The notes below the pieces were generated by a model. The model was not told the origin of the DNA and did not search any database. It saw only the letters and a list, made by a program, of their open reading frames with translations. From Marsupella aquatica (taxonomy: Eukaryota; Marchantiophyta): a stretch of 64,000 nucleotides of DNA. Where the stretch lies: the NCBI GenBank assembly GCA_973895155.1, contig OZ316894.1:19778001-19842000 (forward strand). The letters are read 5' to 3'. Numbering within the stretch: the first letter of the stretch is position 1; each line of letters begins with the position of its first letter. Below, one piece after another: positions 32,932 to 45,205 of this stretch. Position numbers and translations under genes: made by a program.

Positions 32932-35900
32932 ACCCTGACTTAGATTTGATATGGAGATTAAGCCTCAAGCTAGTTACTGGGCGACAAATACAAGTGTACA
33001 GTCTAGTCTGTATGTCCAAGTAGCATCAGCATCAATTCTGTCAAGCTTTCTAAAGCAGCTTCTTGACTGAAATGAATCACACTAGAGAGCTCAATCTTAC
33101 ATTATAATTATGATTACGGCGCTGGGTCGGTGACCATTGTTCGAAGGCTTGGGTCAATGCATTCAAGCAACCTAAGCCAGTACTGTAAGTGTTTGCAGCA
33201 ATAGAGGTTGTAGACGCTAGAGAATGAAATTTTGTTAAGCAGCTACTCTTTCAAATCTTAGGATAGTTTCAAACTCTATATGTAAAAGTTTTTTGTCATC
33301 TGTAAGCTGTGAGAATTGAAGATCATGCTACGATAGTGAGTATTCATCGCTACTTTGACATCAAACTACTGACTTGCGACCAAATGATTTATGGTCTCTG
33401 TAAGCTCAGTTGAAGTCAGTGGCTAAATTCAAAGCCATCATATTAAGCTATTTCAGAAGTAAAAAGACAGGAAATCTTCTTTGCAGCCCTGAAGTGTGGT
33501 CTTCATGATATTTCTGATTGAATTTATCTGCACTGTTCTCAACATGCTTAAAACTATTTGTCCGTCGAGTACCCAGTCTTTTGAATTGATAGGGACGCTC
33601 AATTGGCTGCATGGAGTTTTGGTTGTTTGCTCAATTGAGTAGCCCGTTTAACATCAGTAGCGAGATCAGTAGGTCATGGATTGAAGGATTTCATCTCATA
33701 CGCGTAAAGTCAGATCAGAAACCTTGGGATGGGTTCTTGTGAAGTACGGTGCTGGCATGGAAAATCTCGCGATTGGGAAGTAGCATGTCCAGATCGAACA
33801 GAGGAAGTTCACAGTGGATGTTAAAAGCGCAATGTGGTGGATGGAACGTACGAAAGGTCGGACAACAAATGTCATGATAACGAGAAGAGTTTCCATGAGG
33901 ATCCTTTCGAAAAACTTAGCATGAAACGAAATAGCCCCAAATTGGGACTCAGCACAGTTCTTTTCGTACTTTTCAAGATTGAAGAAAAGCTCAGTGCCCA
34001 CACTGCATATAAAGTTCTCAATAGGAGACCCTGACAAGGCAGAACAGGACCATCGATTTCCTCGTACGTAGATGTTGGAAAGTTTAATTGCATTAAAAGT
34101 CTAGAAGCAAGTTTCATGTGAACCATTTGAAGCAAGCAATGATCATTGAATGGACGAAATGAGATCAGTGGTGGAGAAGCACAATGACTGGATCATGCTA
34201 TATATCTTAGACAGAAAGCATTCACTAACTTGCTGGTCAGGGTATGGTGGGGTAGCTTTGGCAAGCCGGTACTGATGGTGGTGGAGATGGGGGACACAGG
34301 AATATGTGTAGGGTAGATGTTATTCTATGTGAACTGCCCCCACCTAAAATATTCCAAGATTGCTGGAAAGTATTCAAACTTCAAAAATATTGGAGTGTAT
34401 CCCAAAAGGCATGACTTTGTGATAGCTCCCTTGAGTACTTCGCTGTAGCTCACTTGAGTAGACTAGGGTTCAATTATTGTGGACTGGCTCTTCCCAACTA
34501 TTGTGACCAACTCTTCCCTTCCTGTGAGGTTTCACAGATTTCCTTTCCAAAAATTTTAAAATTAAAAATAAATAAAGTATTGGAGTGTTACCCCCTCCAA
34601 GTCATTCTCTCTGAGGTATATATATACTGTGTCAAACAACAAAAAGTGGAAACCGCAGAGGCATATTCCCAAAGGCAGGAGACCCAACAAAGGGGTGACA
34701 ATTGGGGCCTTGGAGGACACTTCACTCAAGGGAGTTAGAGCTCATGATACCCAAGAGGTTATTAGTTACCTGTTGTAAGCCTCAAGGGTATTAATTTCTG
34801 CTGGAAATTAATTGTACATTATAATCTTGTTACCTCTTGGCAGAGGAATACATAGTGTCAAACATGGGTTCCATGTTATATAACTTGTGACCACTTTACA
34901 AAGGAAAGATGCTAGAGGGGATTTTTGAAGAGAAAATCAGGTTCCTCCACATCCTATGAGAATGAAGAAAGTAGGAAGTGAGGAAACCAGCATGCCTGGT
35001 TTTCTTTGCCAAAAACTATATGAAAACAACTTGAGAAGAGTAGAGAGTCTTCAATAGGTCACCGGCCACCCGGTGACCCTAAACCCTTTTTAGGATGCCC
35101 TGTTGTAGCATCTCCAGCGGGAGGGTCAAATGCACCTGTAAGCTCTAAACAGGACATATAGGGGTTGAATATATTTAGAAGGATGGCTTCCCACTGGTGG
35201 CCCCTATCCCTAGATAAATGGCAGTCAGCCTCCACTTTCACAACCCCTTACCTCCATTTTTGGTATAAAAAAAAGGCAGCCAAGTTAGACACCTCTATCC
35301 TGAACTTTATTCTCATCATGTCAAATATTTAATCACATGATACAAAATACTGGATATGATTAAGATCTTGAACCTATGTATGACAACACATCATTTTGGA
35401 GGGATAGAGGTTTAAGAAAGCAGCGAACCGCTGGTGATTGAATTCAATGTGAAGGCTATTCTAATTCTAGGCCTCCAAATGATGGGCTATATTGACGTCA
35501 TTGACCCCTAAACCACTGGAGATGCTCTTAGAATTGTATCTTAGGGGGGAGGACTCGACTCTCTTTTAGGCACATACGAGGGTGAGTTATTTAGACAGGA
35601 ACCCAAGGGAGTTGAGGGGTGTCTCTCAGTTGATCTAGCTACTCAGGATGAAATTCAGTTATCCCAGGTCAACTAAGTGAGAAGGTTAACTAAGCCTCGA
35701 ACCTGGTAACCACTGTCTTAATTATGCTCAGTCATCTCAGGTAAGTTGGTGGGAAGGTTGTTCATGGTTTGCTGTTGTGGCTCTATAGCTATGGTGGCTC
35801 GATGTATATTAATATATATAGGTATATGGTGGCTGCATAGCTATGGTGGCTTGCAACAGTGTTTTGTGCGGCCAAGCTCCAATTCCATCACGAGAATTAT

Positions 35901-37290
35901 GTGAATGCCATATCGAAGTACACTGATTCTATCAATTTTCTGTGTGCCCACCTTGGGCCCTCACTCTTACTATATTAAGTGAACCCCCCTGAGAACAAAC
36001 ACCCCCTGTGTACCCCTTCTTAATATTTTTGTTCACAAAAATAATCCCATTGTTAATGTAAAAATATTAACTTTTCCTATTAAATTTTATCCTTTTGTAA
36101 ATTATAATAGAGTTTTTCAAGGAATTGAAAACACCCTTGAATTTTTAGAATTACAAATATCATATTGAAATAGATCAAACTTTATCTTTCATAGGGGACT
36201 TGTATGTTATGCTCGATCTTCAATGTACATATTTTATATATAGATAAACAAAATTAGTACGAGAGAAAATTATAGTTCTTCCTATAGTTTACACACAGCC
36301 ATGCACTCTTGTCTTAGTGTTCGCAAAAGTGCCTCTAAACTTCTAGTTTCATAAGTACTATATATGTATAATCCAGGAATAATACTCCAAAGTCTGAACC
36401 AACTATAACAAACATTGTTGAGCGCCTAAGACCCCTCCCTCAACACACAAACACATCTGGCCTCATACCTGGTTGTTTGATTCAAGGGAATTCAAAAGTA
36501 ATCTTGTCCTTCCATGTGGGATTGATCCATGGATCCCCATCAATCCTAGTTTCCCAACCAAGTTGGGCCCAAAGATTCTGGCCCAACATTTACTCAACTC
36601 CCCAGTTAACTCCTAAACATGCGGGTAAACATGTCTACCCAAACCCATTTGTTCCACCATAAGGGGACCAACGAAACCAAACTTGCCTTAAGACGATAAA
36701 TAATTAAATGTTTGATTTACTATATGGACACGTGTGCAAATGAAGTGATGACATGTGTGCCAACCATATAGTGACACGTGTACTTGGCATTTTGGGTACC
36801 CTTGCATAAGATTTATGTCACATGTATTGATAAGAGTCTTATTACTAATATTGTGGCGAATGTATATAGAGGGATGTTGCCTACTTTAAAAACTATTATA
36901 AAAATTAGTTTGCATTACATTAAAAATACCCTTGCATTGTTCGCACGTCCTCCCTGTATTAGTAACACTAAGGGCCCAGGGTGTGCCCATGGGTCCAATT
37001 GAAGAGCATTAAGATTGCACGGGCCTTAATTTGAGGGCAGGCCGCCAAATGTTTCCCCTTTTTGAAGTGTAGAACACAGAACAGATGTGCAGGTCTCGAA
37101 CTCTCTGAGGTGGAATGAAAGCTGGTAGCAAGTGCTTTGCTCCGTGGCAGTACCTCATAAGGGGCTAACGGTGCTGGCTAGTTCAAACGAGAAGAGGGTA
37201 TACAAGTTCAAATTGTTTGAGTCATGGCTTGGATTGAGAGTCCCGAGTCCCGTGCACAGCTTCGGACAGGTACAAGTTGAGAGGGCTCAA

Positions 37291-37830
37291 GATTCACGTG
37301 GAGTTTCCCAAGGGACAAGTGGGGCAAGTGTTATTTTGTCTACCAAGCTAGAGCTCAAAGTGTTTGCATGAGTCACAGGCAAATCCCAGTCAGGATCCCA
37401 GTGTTCACGTGGAGTTTCCAAGAGGCGAGTAGGGCAAGTGCTATTTTGTCTATCAAGATCTCGAAGTGTTTGCATGAGTCCCCACATGAGTCACAACCAG
37501 GAGCTGCAGGTTCATCTGGAGTTTCCCAATGGGCGAGTACGCGAGTGTGATTTTATGTATCAAGAGCTCAAAGTGTTTGCATGAGTCACGGCCTGGATCA
37601 AGAGTCCCAAATCCCGGTGTTCACATGGAGTTTCCCAAGGGGAGAGCTCAAAGTGTTTGCATGAGTCACGGTCGGGATCGAGAGACAGGCCCAAATCCAG
37701 GTGTTCATGTGCCCGTTCATGTGGAGTTTCCCAAGGGGCGAGTACGGCAAGTGTTATTTTGTCTATCATGAGAGATCTCGGTGCACAGCGAAGACAGGTA
37801 CACATGGAGTTTCCCAAGGGGCGAGTGTTA
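37291..37830 (+). repeat. degenerate ~100-bp tandem array
   Basis: Six copies of GAGTTTCC(C)A occur at 37301, 37412, 37519, 37628, 37724 and 37807, spaced 111, 107, 109, 96 and 83 bases apart. Each is followed by variants of GGGCGAGT...GTTATTTTGTCTATCA, and most also by AAAGTGTTTGCATGAGTCAC. A weaker copy lies near 38020. Spacing shortens toward the 3' side. There is no coding frame. Confidence 0.8.
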
Positions 37831-38780
37831 TTTTGTGTGTCGTTGTTTTTTGCAATTGTTCATCTATGAACGGGTCTATGATTTGGATGCAAGTACGTGC
37901 TCGATTGGTGGTAGTAACTGATAACGGTTGAATCAAGGGTTGAGTCACTGTAGGGGTCAACGGGGTTCGAGAGTCCCACACCGGAAAGTCTGAGACATGG
38001 GGTCTTTGCGGCTGGAGATGGAGTCTCCACGAGAGGTGCTAGTATTATTTTGTCTCATTGTTTGTACTATTATGTCACCTGCTTATCAAACGACTAACAC
38101 AACAACCACCACATGATTCCACTAAAAATCATTTGTATCGTATGACGGGGGACGTGGAGGGACGCTATATGGATCAATTTCATACTAAGGATGAGTAGAT
38201 TCGTTTCCGCTCCTGGAAATGTATTTTTTGATCAAGTCTACCGACTATACGTACTCTGCTTTTGATCAAGTCCCGTGGACTACCTTGTTTCTACTCCTCC
38301 TGGCCTTTGGCAAAGTGTTGTCATCACTCTCCCACTCACAGGGTCGACCAATCCATGTAAGTTTCTCTAAATACTCATACTAGGGGAAGAACACAATCGT
38401 GCAACCAAGAGAGGGGACAACACATAAGAAGTCATGAAAATCCAACCGAATCCATATCTATTAGTGGCCAAGGTAACACATTGCATGGGCAACCCGGTCT
38501 CCTATCGTCTACCCAACTCCTGCCTCACAGGACAATGAGCCCTCTCCACCTCAATACTCTGGATCGCTTCCCTACTCTTGTTGAAGGCTAATCCTCACAA
38601 AAAAAACACTAGACTGAGTTCCCCCCACCTCACTACTCCGGGGCTCCCCCCCTAAATACCAAAAAACACACCAAAGCACCCCTCACGGGGCCACAACAAT
38701 GGCGGCTTACCCTAGCGGCGCCGCTAAACCCTTCACTAAGAAACCCCTAAACTAAAAGCATGCGGCACACACATGCTTCT

Positions 38781-38799
38781 AAAACCCTAAACCCTAAAC
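38781..38799 (+). repeat. triple telobox
   Basis: AAAACCCTAAACCCTAAAC is an uninterrupted run of about 2.5 plant telomere units. Similar pairs occur at 43999-44012 (AACCCTAAACCCTA) and 1395-1410. They are scattered, not clustered as at a chromosome end. Confidence 0.6.
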
Positions 38800-39179
38800 T
38801 AACAATGGGGCCGACGGTGCCTTCGACGTCGCCCCAACATTACTCCGTGAACTGTGAAATTGCAAGGACCCCACAATGGCCGAAACTAGGCGGCCTTCCA
38901 CTTGCACTTCTGAGTTCACCCCTGGATAGCCCTCCTCCTCCTGATCATGAATCACTCAACCGCTCTTGAAACGAACATCGGACGACCAAGTTATGGTCGT
39001 TTTAGTATCCCGTAAACTCAACTTCGTTGGGCCATAATTTGCTCATCCTGGCTCCGTTTGAGGAGCGCTGCCTCTTGTTGGAATCAGCTCCGCGAGCTCT
39101 TTCCAACAAGCCCGTGAGTGACCCCTCACGAAAAAGTGGGAAAGTCAAGGGGCCGTACAACCACGTCCGTACGACCACT

Positions 39180-41045
39180 CTAATCCTCCTCTTCTTCACT
39201 CACGGTGCCCTGGCTTGAGCCCCGTGAGTGGGCCTCCTTATCACTCTCCACTGGAGTGAGTGCCACTTCACTCCTCTTCTTCTTCACCGGGGTATTCCTT
39301 GTGCTAGTGCTCCCCTGCTTCCTCAAATTGGCCAAGGCCTGCCACGCCTTAATGTACCCCTCACCAATGGTGTCCTTCCATAAGGCCGCCTCTTCACCGG
39401 ACCGCAACTCAAACGGTAAAACCTGCCCGGTGGCCATGGGAGTCCCAGGGGTGACAGATTGGGGTGGCATCCCCGGGGTCCCCGTGTTGACCTGAGCTTC
39501 TCGTAACGATTTACGTACCTCCCTGAGCTTCTTCTCTAAGCTCTTGCTCTTCTTTTGACTCTTCTTGGCTGCATCCAACAGGGGTCCATACTTCCCACTG
39601 ACTTCCTTCACCACCATCTCAATGGCCCTGGAGACCAAATCCGGGGAAAGTGTGGAGCTAGGTGTGCAGGGGCTCTTCCGTTTCCCCAGACTCAAGGCCT
39701 CACTCCTCTTAGCCCTTGTCTCAAAGATCACCATTTGACTCCGTAGTGCTCCCACCTAGGCTCTTAACTCCACCACTTCTCCAGAATTCTGCTGCTCTTT
39801 GGCCAATGCCTGTTTCAATACTCCAACCTCTTCCGCTTCCTTGGCCTTGGTGGACAAGGCTCCCTTCAAGTTGGAGATCTCTACGTGAGCTACTTGGAGA
39901 AGTTTAACCTTCTCATGAATGGCCTCCTCCTTGGCCTTGATCACCTCCTTCATAGACAGGGCACTCTGCTCCAAAGTCTCTACTCTGGCGGTGGCTTGCT
40001 TGAGAGAATCTCTCAATGCGTGGACTAGCTTGAGTCCCTCATGGACTCCCTCCCGGAATTCCCATAACTCTTCCAGGTAGACATCAGGAATATTGTAGAC
40101 CAGGGGCTCCTCCAGATTTCCCACAAGTGATTCAAGCCACTCCATTGTGGAGTCCTCATCCTGGTTTTCTTCCTCTCTATTATCATCCCCAACCGCCGAC
40201 GATGATCCCTCCGTTAGTTTCCCCAAGATGGTAGTGGCAATACTCCTGATTTCCGTGGTAAGGGATGATCCAGTGTCTTCCTATCCCGGGGAAACAATCC
40301 ACCCTTCTGCTCTGGCTAGCAAAAAAGACCCCATCAAATGTACAGCCCCACCTGGTTTCACACTCCCGGAATCGGCGTCCAATAGCTTCTTCAACCCGTA
40401 GTACCACCATCCGTACACATGGGCTGGATAGTTATTGATGTCCATAGCTACCACGAAATGCTCTCCATTCACCACCCCAGATTGCACGTTACCAAGGACC
40501 CGTTGATGAACCTTGGCCATAAATCCTTTGTGCTCAGCATCCTTGACGGCGGAAAGAGGAATGGAAGTAGTGGAGGTGGGATTAATCACCCAACCGGCCA
40601 CCATTGTCAATGTGAGCTCTCCCCTTATGTTCCGAGGTGTGAATGAGAATTGCTGGTTCTCCAGGAACAGAAGCTTAGCTAACTCCACATGGGGCACTAC
40701 CCGTTGGAGACATTCAAAGTAGATTCCTTCCGTACGTAACTCCATCCCGACCTCAATGTTCCAACTCTTCCCTGAAGGGATTGTAATCTCCACCTTCATG
40801 AACTTCGTGAGCCCGGTGACTTGAAAAATATTCCTACAATCCTCCATCACCTTGGCGGAGGTTTTGGGATAAATTCGACGGAAAACCTTCCTACTCACCG
40901 GTGCGAAACTTGCCGCCAGTCCAATACTCATCGTAGCTTCTCTCCCTTCTCTCTCTCTTGCAATCAATGTTTCAACGTAGTCACGGTAAGCAGCCTTGTA
41001 TCTCCGAACGCGTGCCGCACTAACTCCGGTTGATCCAGCATCCAT
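39180..41045 (-). pseudogene. 622-codon frame with two internal TAG codons, unrecognised coiled-coil protein
   Basis: One minus-strand frame runs from ATG at 41045 to TAG at 39180, broken only by TAG at codons 255 (40283-40281) and 430 (39758-39756); there are no frameshifts and no TAA or TGA. Residues 1-254 look globular (FAPVSRKVFRRIYP, FMKVEITIPSGKSW, YPAHVYGWWYYGLKKL). Residues about 320-430 are strong coiled coil, which continues straight across the second TAG. Then come a basic linker (KKSQKKSKSLEKKL), a Pro/Gly/Thr-rich stretch and an acidic tail ending SEEEED. Codons before the ATG stay open for only 12 codons, up to TGA. Both internal stops are one C-to-T change from CAG (Gln), which fits the heptads at the second site. 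I do not recognise the family. It may be a recently silenced gene or a repeat-element protein. Readthrough is possible but less likely. Confidence 0.6.
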
Positions 41046-41395
41046 GCATCCAGAAATCAAATCCTCAATCACCAAATCCCGTCACCCGTAGCAATGTCAA
41101 TTCCCTGGCCCAAAACGGCCCCCGTATCCCGATCAATCAATTACTCTCAATTCCCTCAGAAGCCCCTCCGTGCTGCTGCCGCTAATGCCCGGAAGAATCA
41201 CGCCACCAAGCCCCACCAACCTACCATGAGAGGGAGAGCTTCAAAAATAATTAGAATGTGGAGAGAGCTTCCAGCAAGGTGTTGGGAGAGAGCTCGAGTT
41301 TTGCTTTCGGCAAGGAGAGGATCGTGCAAAAGAGGGAGAAAACAAAAAAACAAAAAAAACACCCCCGACACCTCCTTTCGCCTTGCGCCCCGGTG

Positions 41396-41600
41396 CCTTA
41401 TTCCCTCCTCGCGGCTGCCCGTCCCTCCTCGTGGCGCCCCTTCCCGACTCGCGGCGCCCCTCTCAACTCACGGAGCCCCTTCCCGACTCGCGGCTGGTCT
41501 TCTCAACTTGCGGCGCCCCTCTCAACTCGCGGCGCTCCGTTCCTACTCGGGGCGCTCCTTGTTGCTTTGGGCGCTCCGTTTCTACTCGGGGTGCTCCTTG
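41396..41600 (+). repeat. GC-rich minisatellite upstream of the interrupted frame
   Basis: Irregular repeats of about 20-30 bases built from CTCAACTCGCGGCGCCCCT and TCCCGACTCGCGGCGCCCC, then GGCGCTCCTTGTTGCTTT twice. It lies 350-550 bases 5' of the interrupted minus-strand gene, so it could be in its promoter region. Open frames through it on the plus strand are by-products of the repeat. Confidence 0.7.
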
Positions 41601-44009
41601 TTGCTTTTATGGAGATGCCAGGTGGCGTCCACAGGGGATGCCCCTTATGGACCCCCTTACTCCAACAACTTTTAACCTCCCGCGAACTCATTCTCTTCTT
41701 TTGGCCCTTGTCGTGGTTATACCCATTTAACCCCAAAAAGAAAAGTTAACCTCTTGGACTTATAGGGGGAACTTGACAATGGTTCAAGCGAAATGGCCAG
41801 GCCACCATTGCCCCCCCTCTGTTGTCGTGACCGTTTAGAACAATTCTGAGAAGGAAATAAAGTAAAGTCCTCCTAGCAGCACAAACTTGAAAGGATGGAG
41901 TTAACTCAAAAATTAAAAAAACGGCTTATTTACACTGGCTATTAACAATGCACAGGCCTCCGCGACCGGTTATGTGTGACTTCCCGTGACGGGGTACCCG
42001 TCACATATTATGTGTGTTCTTTGTTTTAATTAGTTAACCTTGTACTATTTTGTGTGTTCTTTCTTTTAATTGACCCATATATGATTGCACGTTGTATCAC
42101 TTATGATGTTGCTCATTGATCAGAAGTGAGATGACAAGCGGGATGAGAAGTGCCAATGCACACCCGAGTGGAAACACATAGAGGTTAGAGAGAGGCTTCT
42201 TAGAGTGAAGAAATTGCATAATGATGAAATTGCTCATCAACGCAAACAAAAATATTGTCAGTACACCTAATGCCCCACTTTCTCAAAATTCTACTTTCAC
42301 TAGACCTCTTTGTAGTTACAGTTTACATCCCCACACAAAAAACCCTCCTTCCCTAGGCTGCACTCACTCTTGGAACTTCATTGTTGCCTCCTCCTCCACA
42401 TGCCCTCATTCCCACTACGCTCCCGCCGGAGAGTCTGCCTCAGACTACTTCTGTTGTGAGCCCTAGTCTCCCTCCCCTAATTGGAGCCTGTACTCCTCCT
42501 GCTAATAGGAGGAAGAAAGCATTCCACAAAACCTCCGATGTTAGTACTTCAGAAAAAGTTTATGTCCTCTCCCATGCAATTAATGAATGTGGAACAAGGG
42601 TACCTTAGTGCTTTTGCCCCTAATGGACCCGCTAATGGATTGGCATTAAAAAAGAGGAAACATTTGGGACTTGCACCTTATAGCAGAGAGTGCCAAAGAT
42701 CCTCCAAGTGCTGACCTGGACCTTGTAGCCCAGAGTGCCAGAGATCTTCCAAGTCCCGCTTCAAGTGCTGCCATAGATGCATGCACTCCTAGTGCGCTAG
42801 TGTCACATGGATACGCTCCTAGTGTGATAGCTGTATTTGATAGTGAGGCAGGAGGCCGGCATCTTGTCTAGCAGATAGACCCCTCCTCCTAGTCCTGTAT
42901 TTGATAGCTAGCGAGGCAGGAGGCCGGGGTCTTGTCTAGGAGACCCCTCCTCCTAGTGCTGAGTACCTTATTAGAGGATTGTCGATTGGATCATGTCTCT
43001 TTCCAAGTGAGTTTTTTAGAATTTCTGTGCTTTCCAGTGACGGTGACATGGGGAGATGTCTCCCCGGAGTTTGGGAGGAGACCATGGAGGACCACAAGGC
43101 AAGCATGGAGGCCCGAGTTTGGGAGGAGACCATGGAGGAGGAGACCAGCAGAGTCCTCACCCCAGTCCGGAGCATGGAGACCAACTAAGGGGGTTCCTGA
43201 AGAGACAAGCAGCCAAGTCCTCCCCAACAAGGAGACCAGCTGAGTTCCAGAAGAGACAACACCCGAAGAGATAAGCAATCAAGTCCTCCCAAGCATGGAG
43301 GCCAACAACATTGAGAAATCTGAGCATAGCATGGAGGAGGCTAGGAAAAATAGTACTCCTCCTAGAATAAGGTAAACAGTGAGAAGTCTATTGTGGCCAA
43401 GAAGTCTATTGTGGCTAAGAAGTACAGCAAGAAGTCTGTTGTGGCTAAGAAGTCTGTTGTGGGCGGGCTTAATATATGCTGCCTATTATGAAGCCATGAA
43501 TGCCCTGTCCAGGTTAGGATTAGAAATAAATCGAGTGGGATTAGAGGATAGAAATAAACATTCTCCTCTTCTAATCACCATACATGTTCGACACAATCTC
43601 AGTGCAAGACACATAGATGTTTGTGTAGGCTCAATTTACTTAGGTGCTCGGAAACTGCAAACGTGACCGAACAAAGTGTAAAATTCATTGAAAAAGGGTC
43701 GGTACAGGATGGCAAGTGGAACTAGTCCAACCGGGGGATTTGCGACAAACTGGAGTCTGTAGTAGATTTTGTGAGCTTGGGCTAGTTAGCTAGGGGCTAG
43801 TTTTGGCTGAGTTTGTTTGCATTTTTGCGGTGTTCAAGAATAGCTTTGTAAATGCGGGGGACGGTGTACTTTCACTTCAAAGTGTTTCAAAGCGTAGTGT
43901 CATAATAATGGTATAAAGCCTCCCAGCCTGCTCGCTCATACAGGCCACTTTGCCCAAGTCAAGCACAGTGCAGGGTGCCCGACCTCACCCTCTTGCTGAA
44001 CCCTAAACC
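41601..44009 (+). pseudogene. decayed repetitive coding-like sequence
   Basis: No intact gene. At 42.38-42.60 kb a plus frame encodes Pro-rich then basic sequence (PANRRKKAFHKTSDVSTSEK). Downstream, a 64-base block is duplicated (GAGGCAGGAGGCCGG at 42844 and 42912). At 43.05-43.15 kb a block containing GTTTGGGAGGAGACCATGGA is repeated, and at 43381-43465 a Lys-rich repeat (KKSIVA/KKSVVA) is encoded in another frame. Frame changes and stops separate these parts. I read it as a rotted gene or element with internal repeats; it is not certain that they belong together. Confidence 0.35.
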
Positions 44010-44369
44010 CTATCCATTCCTTTCTTGAAGTTGAGCTGCCTCTGCTGCTCGCCATGCATGGAGCTCTTGAACTCTAGGTTGGGTAGAGTTGAGTAACCAT
44101 GTCACAACAGTAGAGTGTGTGGTGTCTTGTCGAAGCAAATATCTAATCTCCTCCCACTCATCCCACTTCTCAAGTGGGACCCGGATTTCTGGCTTGGCAT
44201 CTGGTCTTTGTCGCTTCTTATAGTCTATATCATCACTCGGGTACCATTGTCTAAGTAGACCACCCCCTCTCCGATGGCGTTTCTGCCTCCTGTGTGCAAC
44301 ATCAGGAGGTTGGCCCCATCTAACACTATAATAGGCAATCCTGCCCATTTGGCCACTTTTGTCCGTCAT
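44010..44369 (-). CDS. possible small ORF, unknown
   Basis: A 119-residue frame starts at ATG 44369. The translation is basic in its first half (RRQKRHRRGGG) and rich in Trp, Arg and Gln later (LEKWDEWEEIRYLL). Composition is protein-like, but I see no family, no splice partners and no clear promoter. A telobox pair lies just beyond its stop. It may be an exon remnant of a decayed element like its neighbours. Confidence 0.3.
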   Translation of the reverse strand: MTDKSGQMGRIAYYSVRWGQPPDVAHRRQKRHRRGGGLLRQWYPSDDIDYKKRQRPDAKPEIRVPLEKWDEWEEIRYLLRQDTTHSTVVTWLLNSTQPRVQELHAWRAAEAAQLQERNG

Positions 44370-45134
44370 CCCGTTACAAATTTGAATATCAGCAGGAATG
44401 GAACTGAACCGTCAGATTAAAGCATCTCTTTTTTCGTATCCATCCAATCGTGAAACGAGACATGCATCAGATTTTGCTCTCTTCTGTGCACCCCCGTGCA
44501 CTCATTATGCCCCTCCATCCCCACCCGCAGCAAGGACCTCCGCATAGGGCTTCGTGACCCACGTTTACATTCCATGCACTTTCTCCCTATGGGACCGGCC
44601 CTCCTTGCATAGTGCAAGGCACTGGCATAGGGCTCGTTACTCATACTACTCTATCCCAAAGTCTAAACCCTATATGTAGAGCCTACCTATAAAAAATCCA
44701 ACCTATAAAAGAATCTAACCTAAAATTGGAGACTGTATCTCAAGCCAAACCTGGTGAACGACCAAAGATTTTCACTCACATCAAGAAACTAGAAAAACTA
44801 CAACAAATAAAGAAATCTAACCACCAAATGGATAGAGTAAGGTTGAGCAGCAAATAAAAAAACCTAAGGACCAAGGAAAGAAAGTAAGCACCAGAGACCA
44901 CTACAGGTGCCACCGATAGATTATGGGAAAAAATCAGGAATGAAGAATGAGGTGAAGTCGCTGCTCCTTGCACCTTCCCCCTGCCCCTGGCCGTCGCCCC
45001 ATGTTGCCCCATGTTTGGCAGTTGTGACCAAAATCAATGGGAATTAGGGTTACAGTGAACCCTAAACTAATCTGCCGACATATACATAGTTGTGACTTAC
45101 ATAGAGTTCCAGCATAGGAAAAACAACTATGCAC

Positions 45135-45205
45135 CAGTGCATGAGCAAGTTTCAAACTCAGGACCTGTTGCATGGGAGGCGAGTGCACTAACCAATAGCA
45201 TAAGG
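45135..45205 (-). repeat. degenerate tRNA-Gly(CCC)-like sequence
   Basis: The minus strand reads TTGGTTAGTGCACTCGCC, then CTCCCATGC, then GAGTTTGAAACTTGC. This is the order of A box, CCC anticodon loop and B box of a plant tRNA-Gly. The anticodon stem is mismatched and the acceptor ends do not pair, so it is a pseudogene or a tRNA-derived SINE head. Confidence 0.5.

Larger units (their letters stand above)
32932..39179. other. gene-less spacer
   Basis: No gene is supported. Minus-strand frames at 33.7-34.1 kb are short and unrecognisable. The stretch is AT-rich up to about 37 kb, then contains a degenerate tandem array (37.29-37.83 kb) and a triple telobox at 38.78 kb. Confidence 0.55.

Noticed and set aside
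33696-34135. Overlapping minus-strand frames of 113 and 87 residues
   Set aside because: No motif, no splice signals and no neighbouring exons; they look like chance frames in AT-rich spacer.
37291-37830. CRISPR-like array
   Set aside because: The spacing and repeats are degenerate, the intervening sequences are themselves related, and the genome is eukaryotic.
39180-41045. Alternative genetic code using UAG as sense
   Set aside because: Other genes in the window end normally, including the lipase and CCD1 at TAG, so UAG is a stop in this genome.
41094-41749. Overlapping plus-strand frames of 193, 163 and 115 residues
   Set aside because: All cross the GC-rich minisatellite; being open in three frames at once is a repeat artefact.
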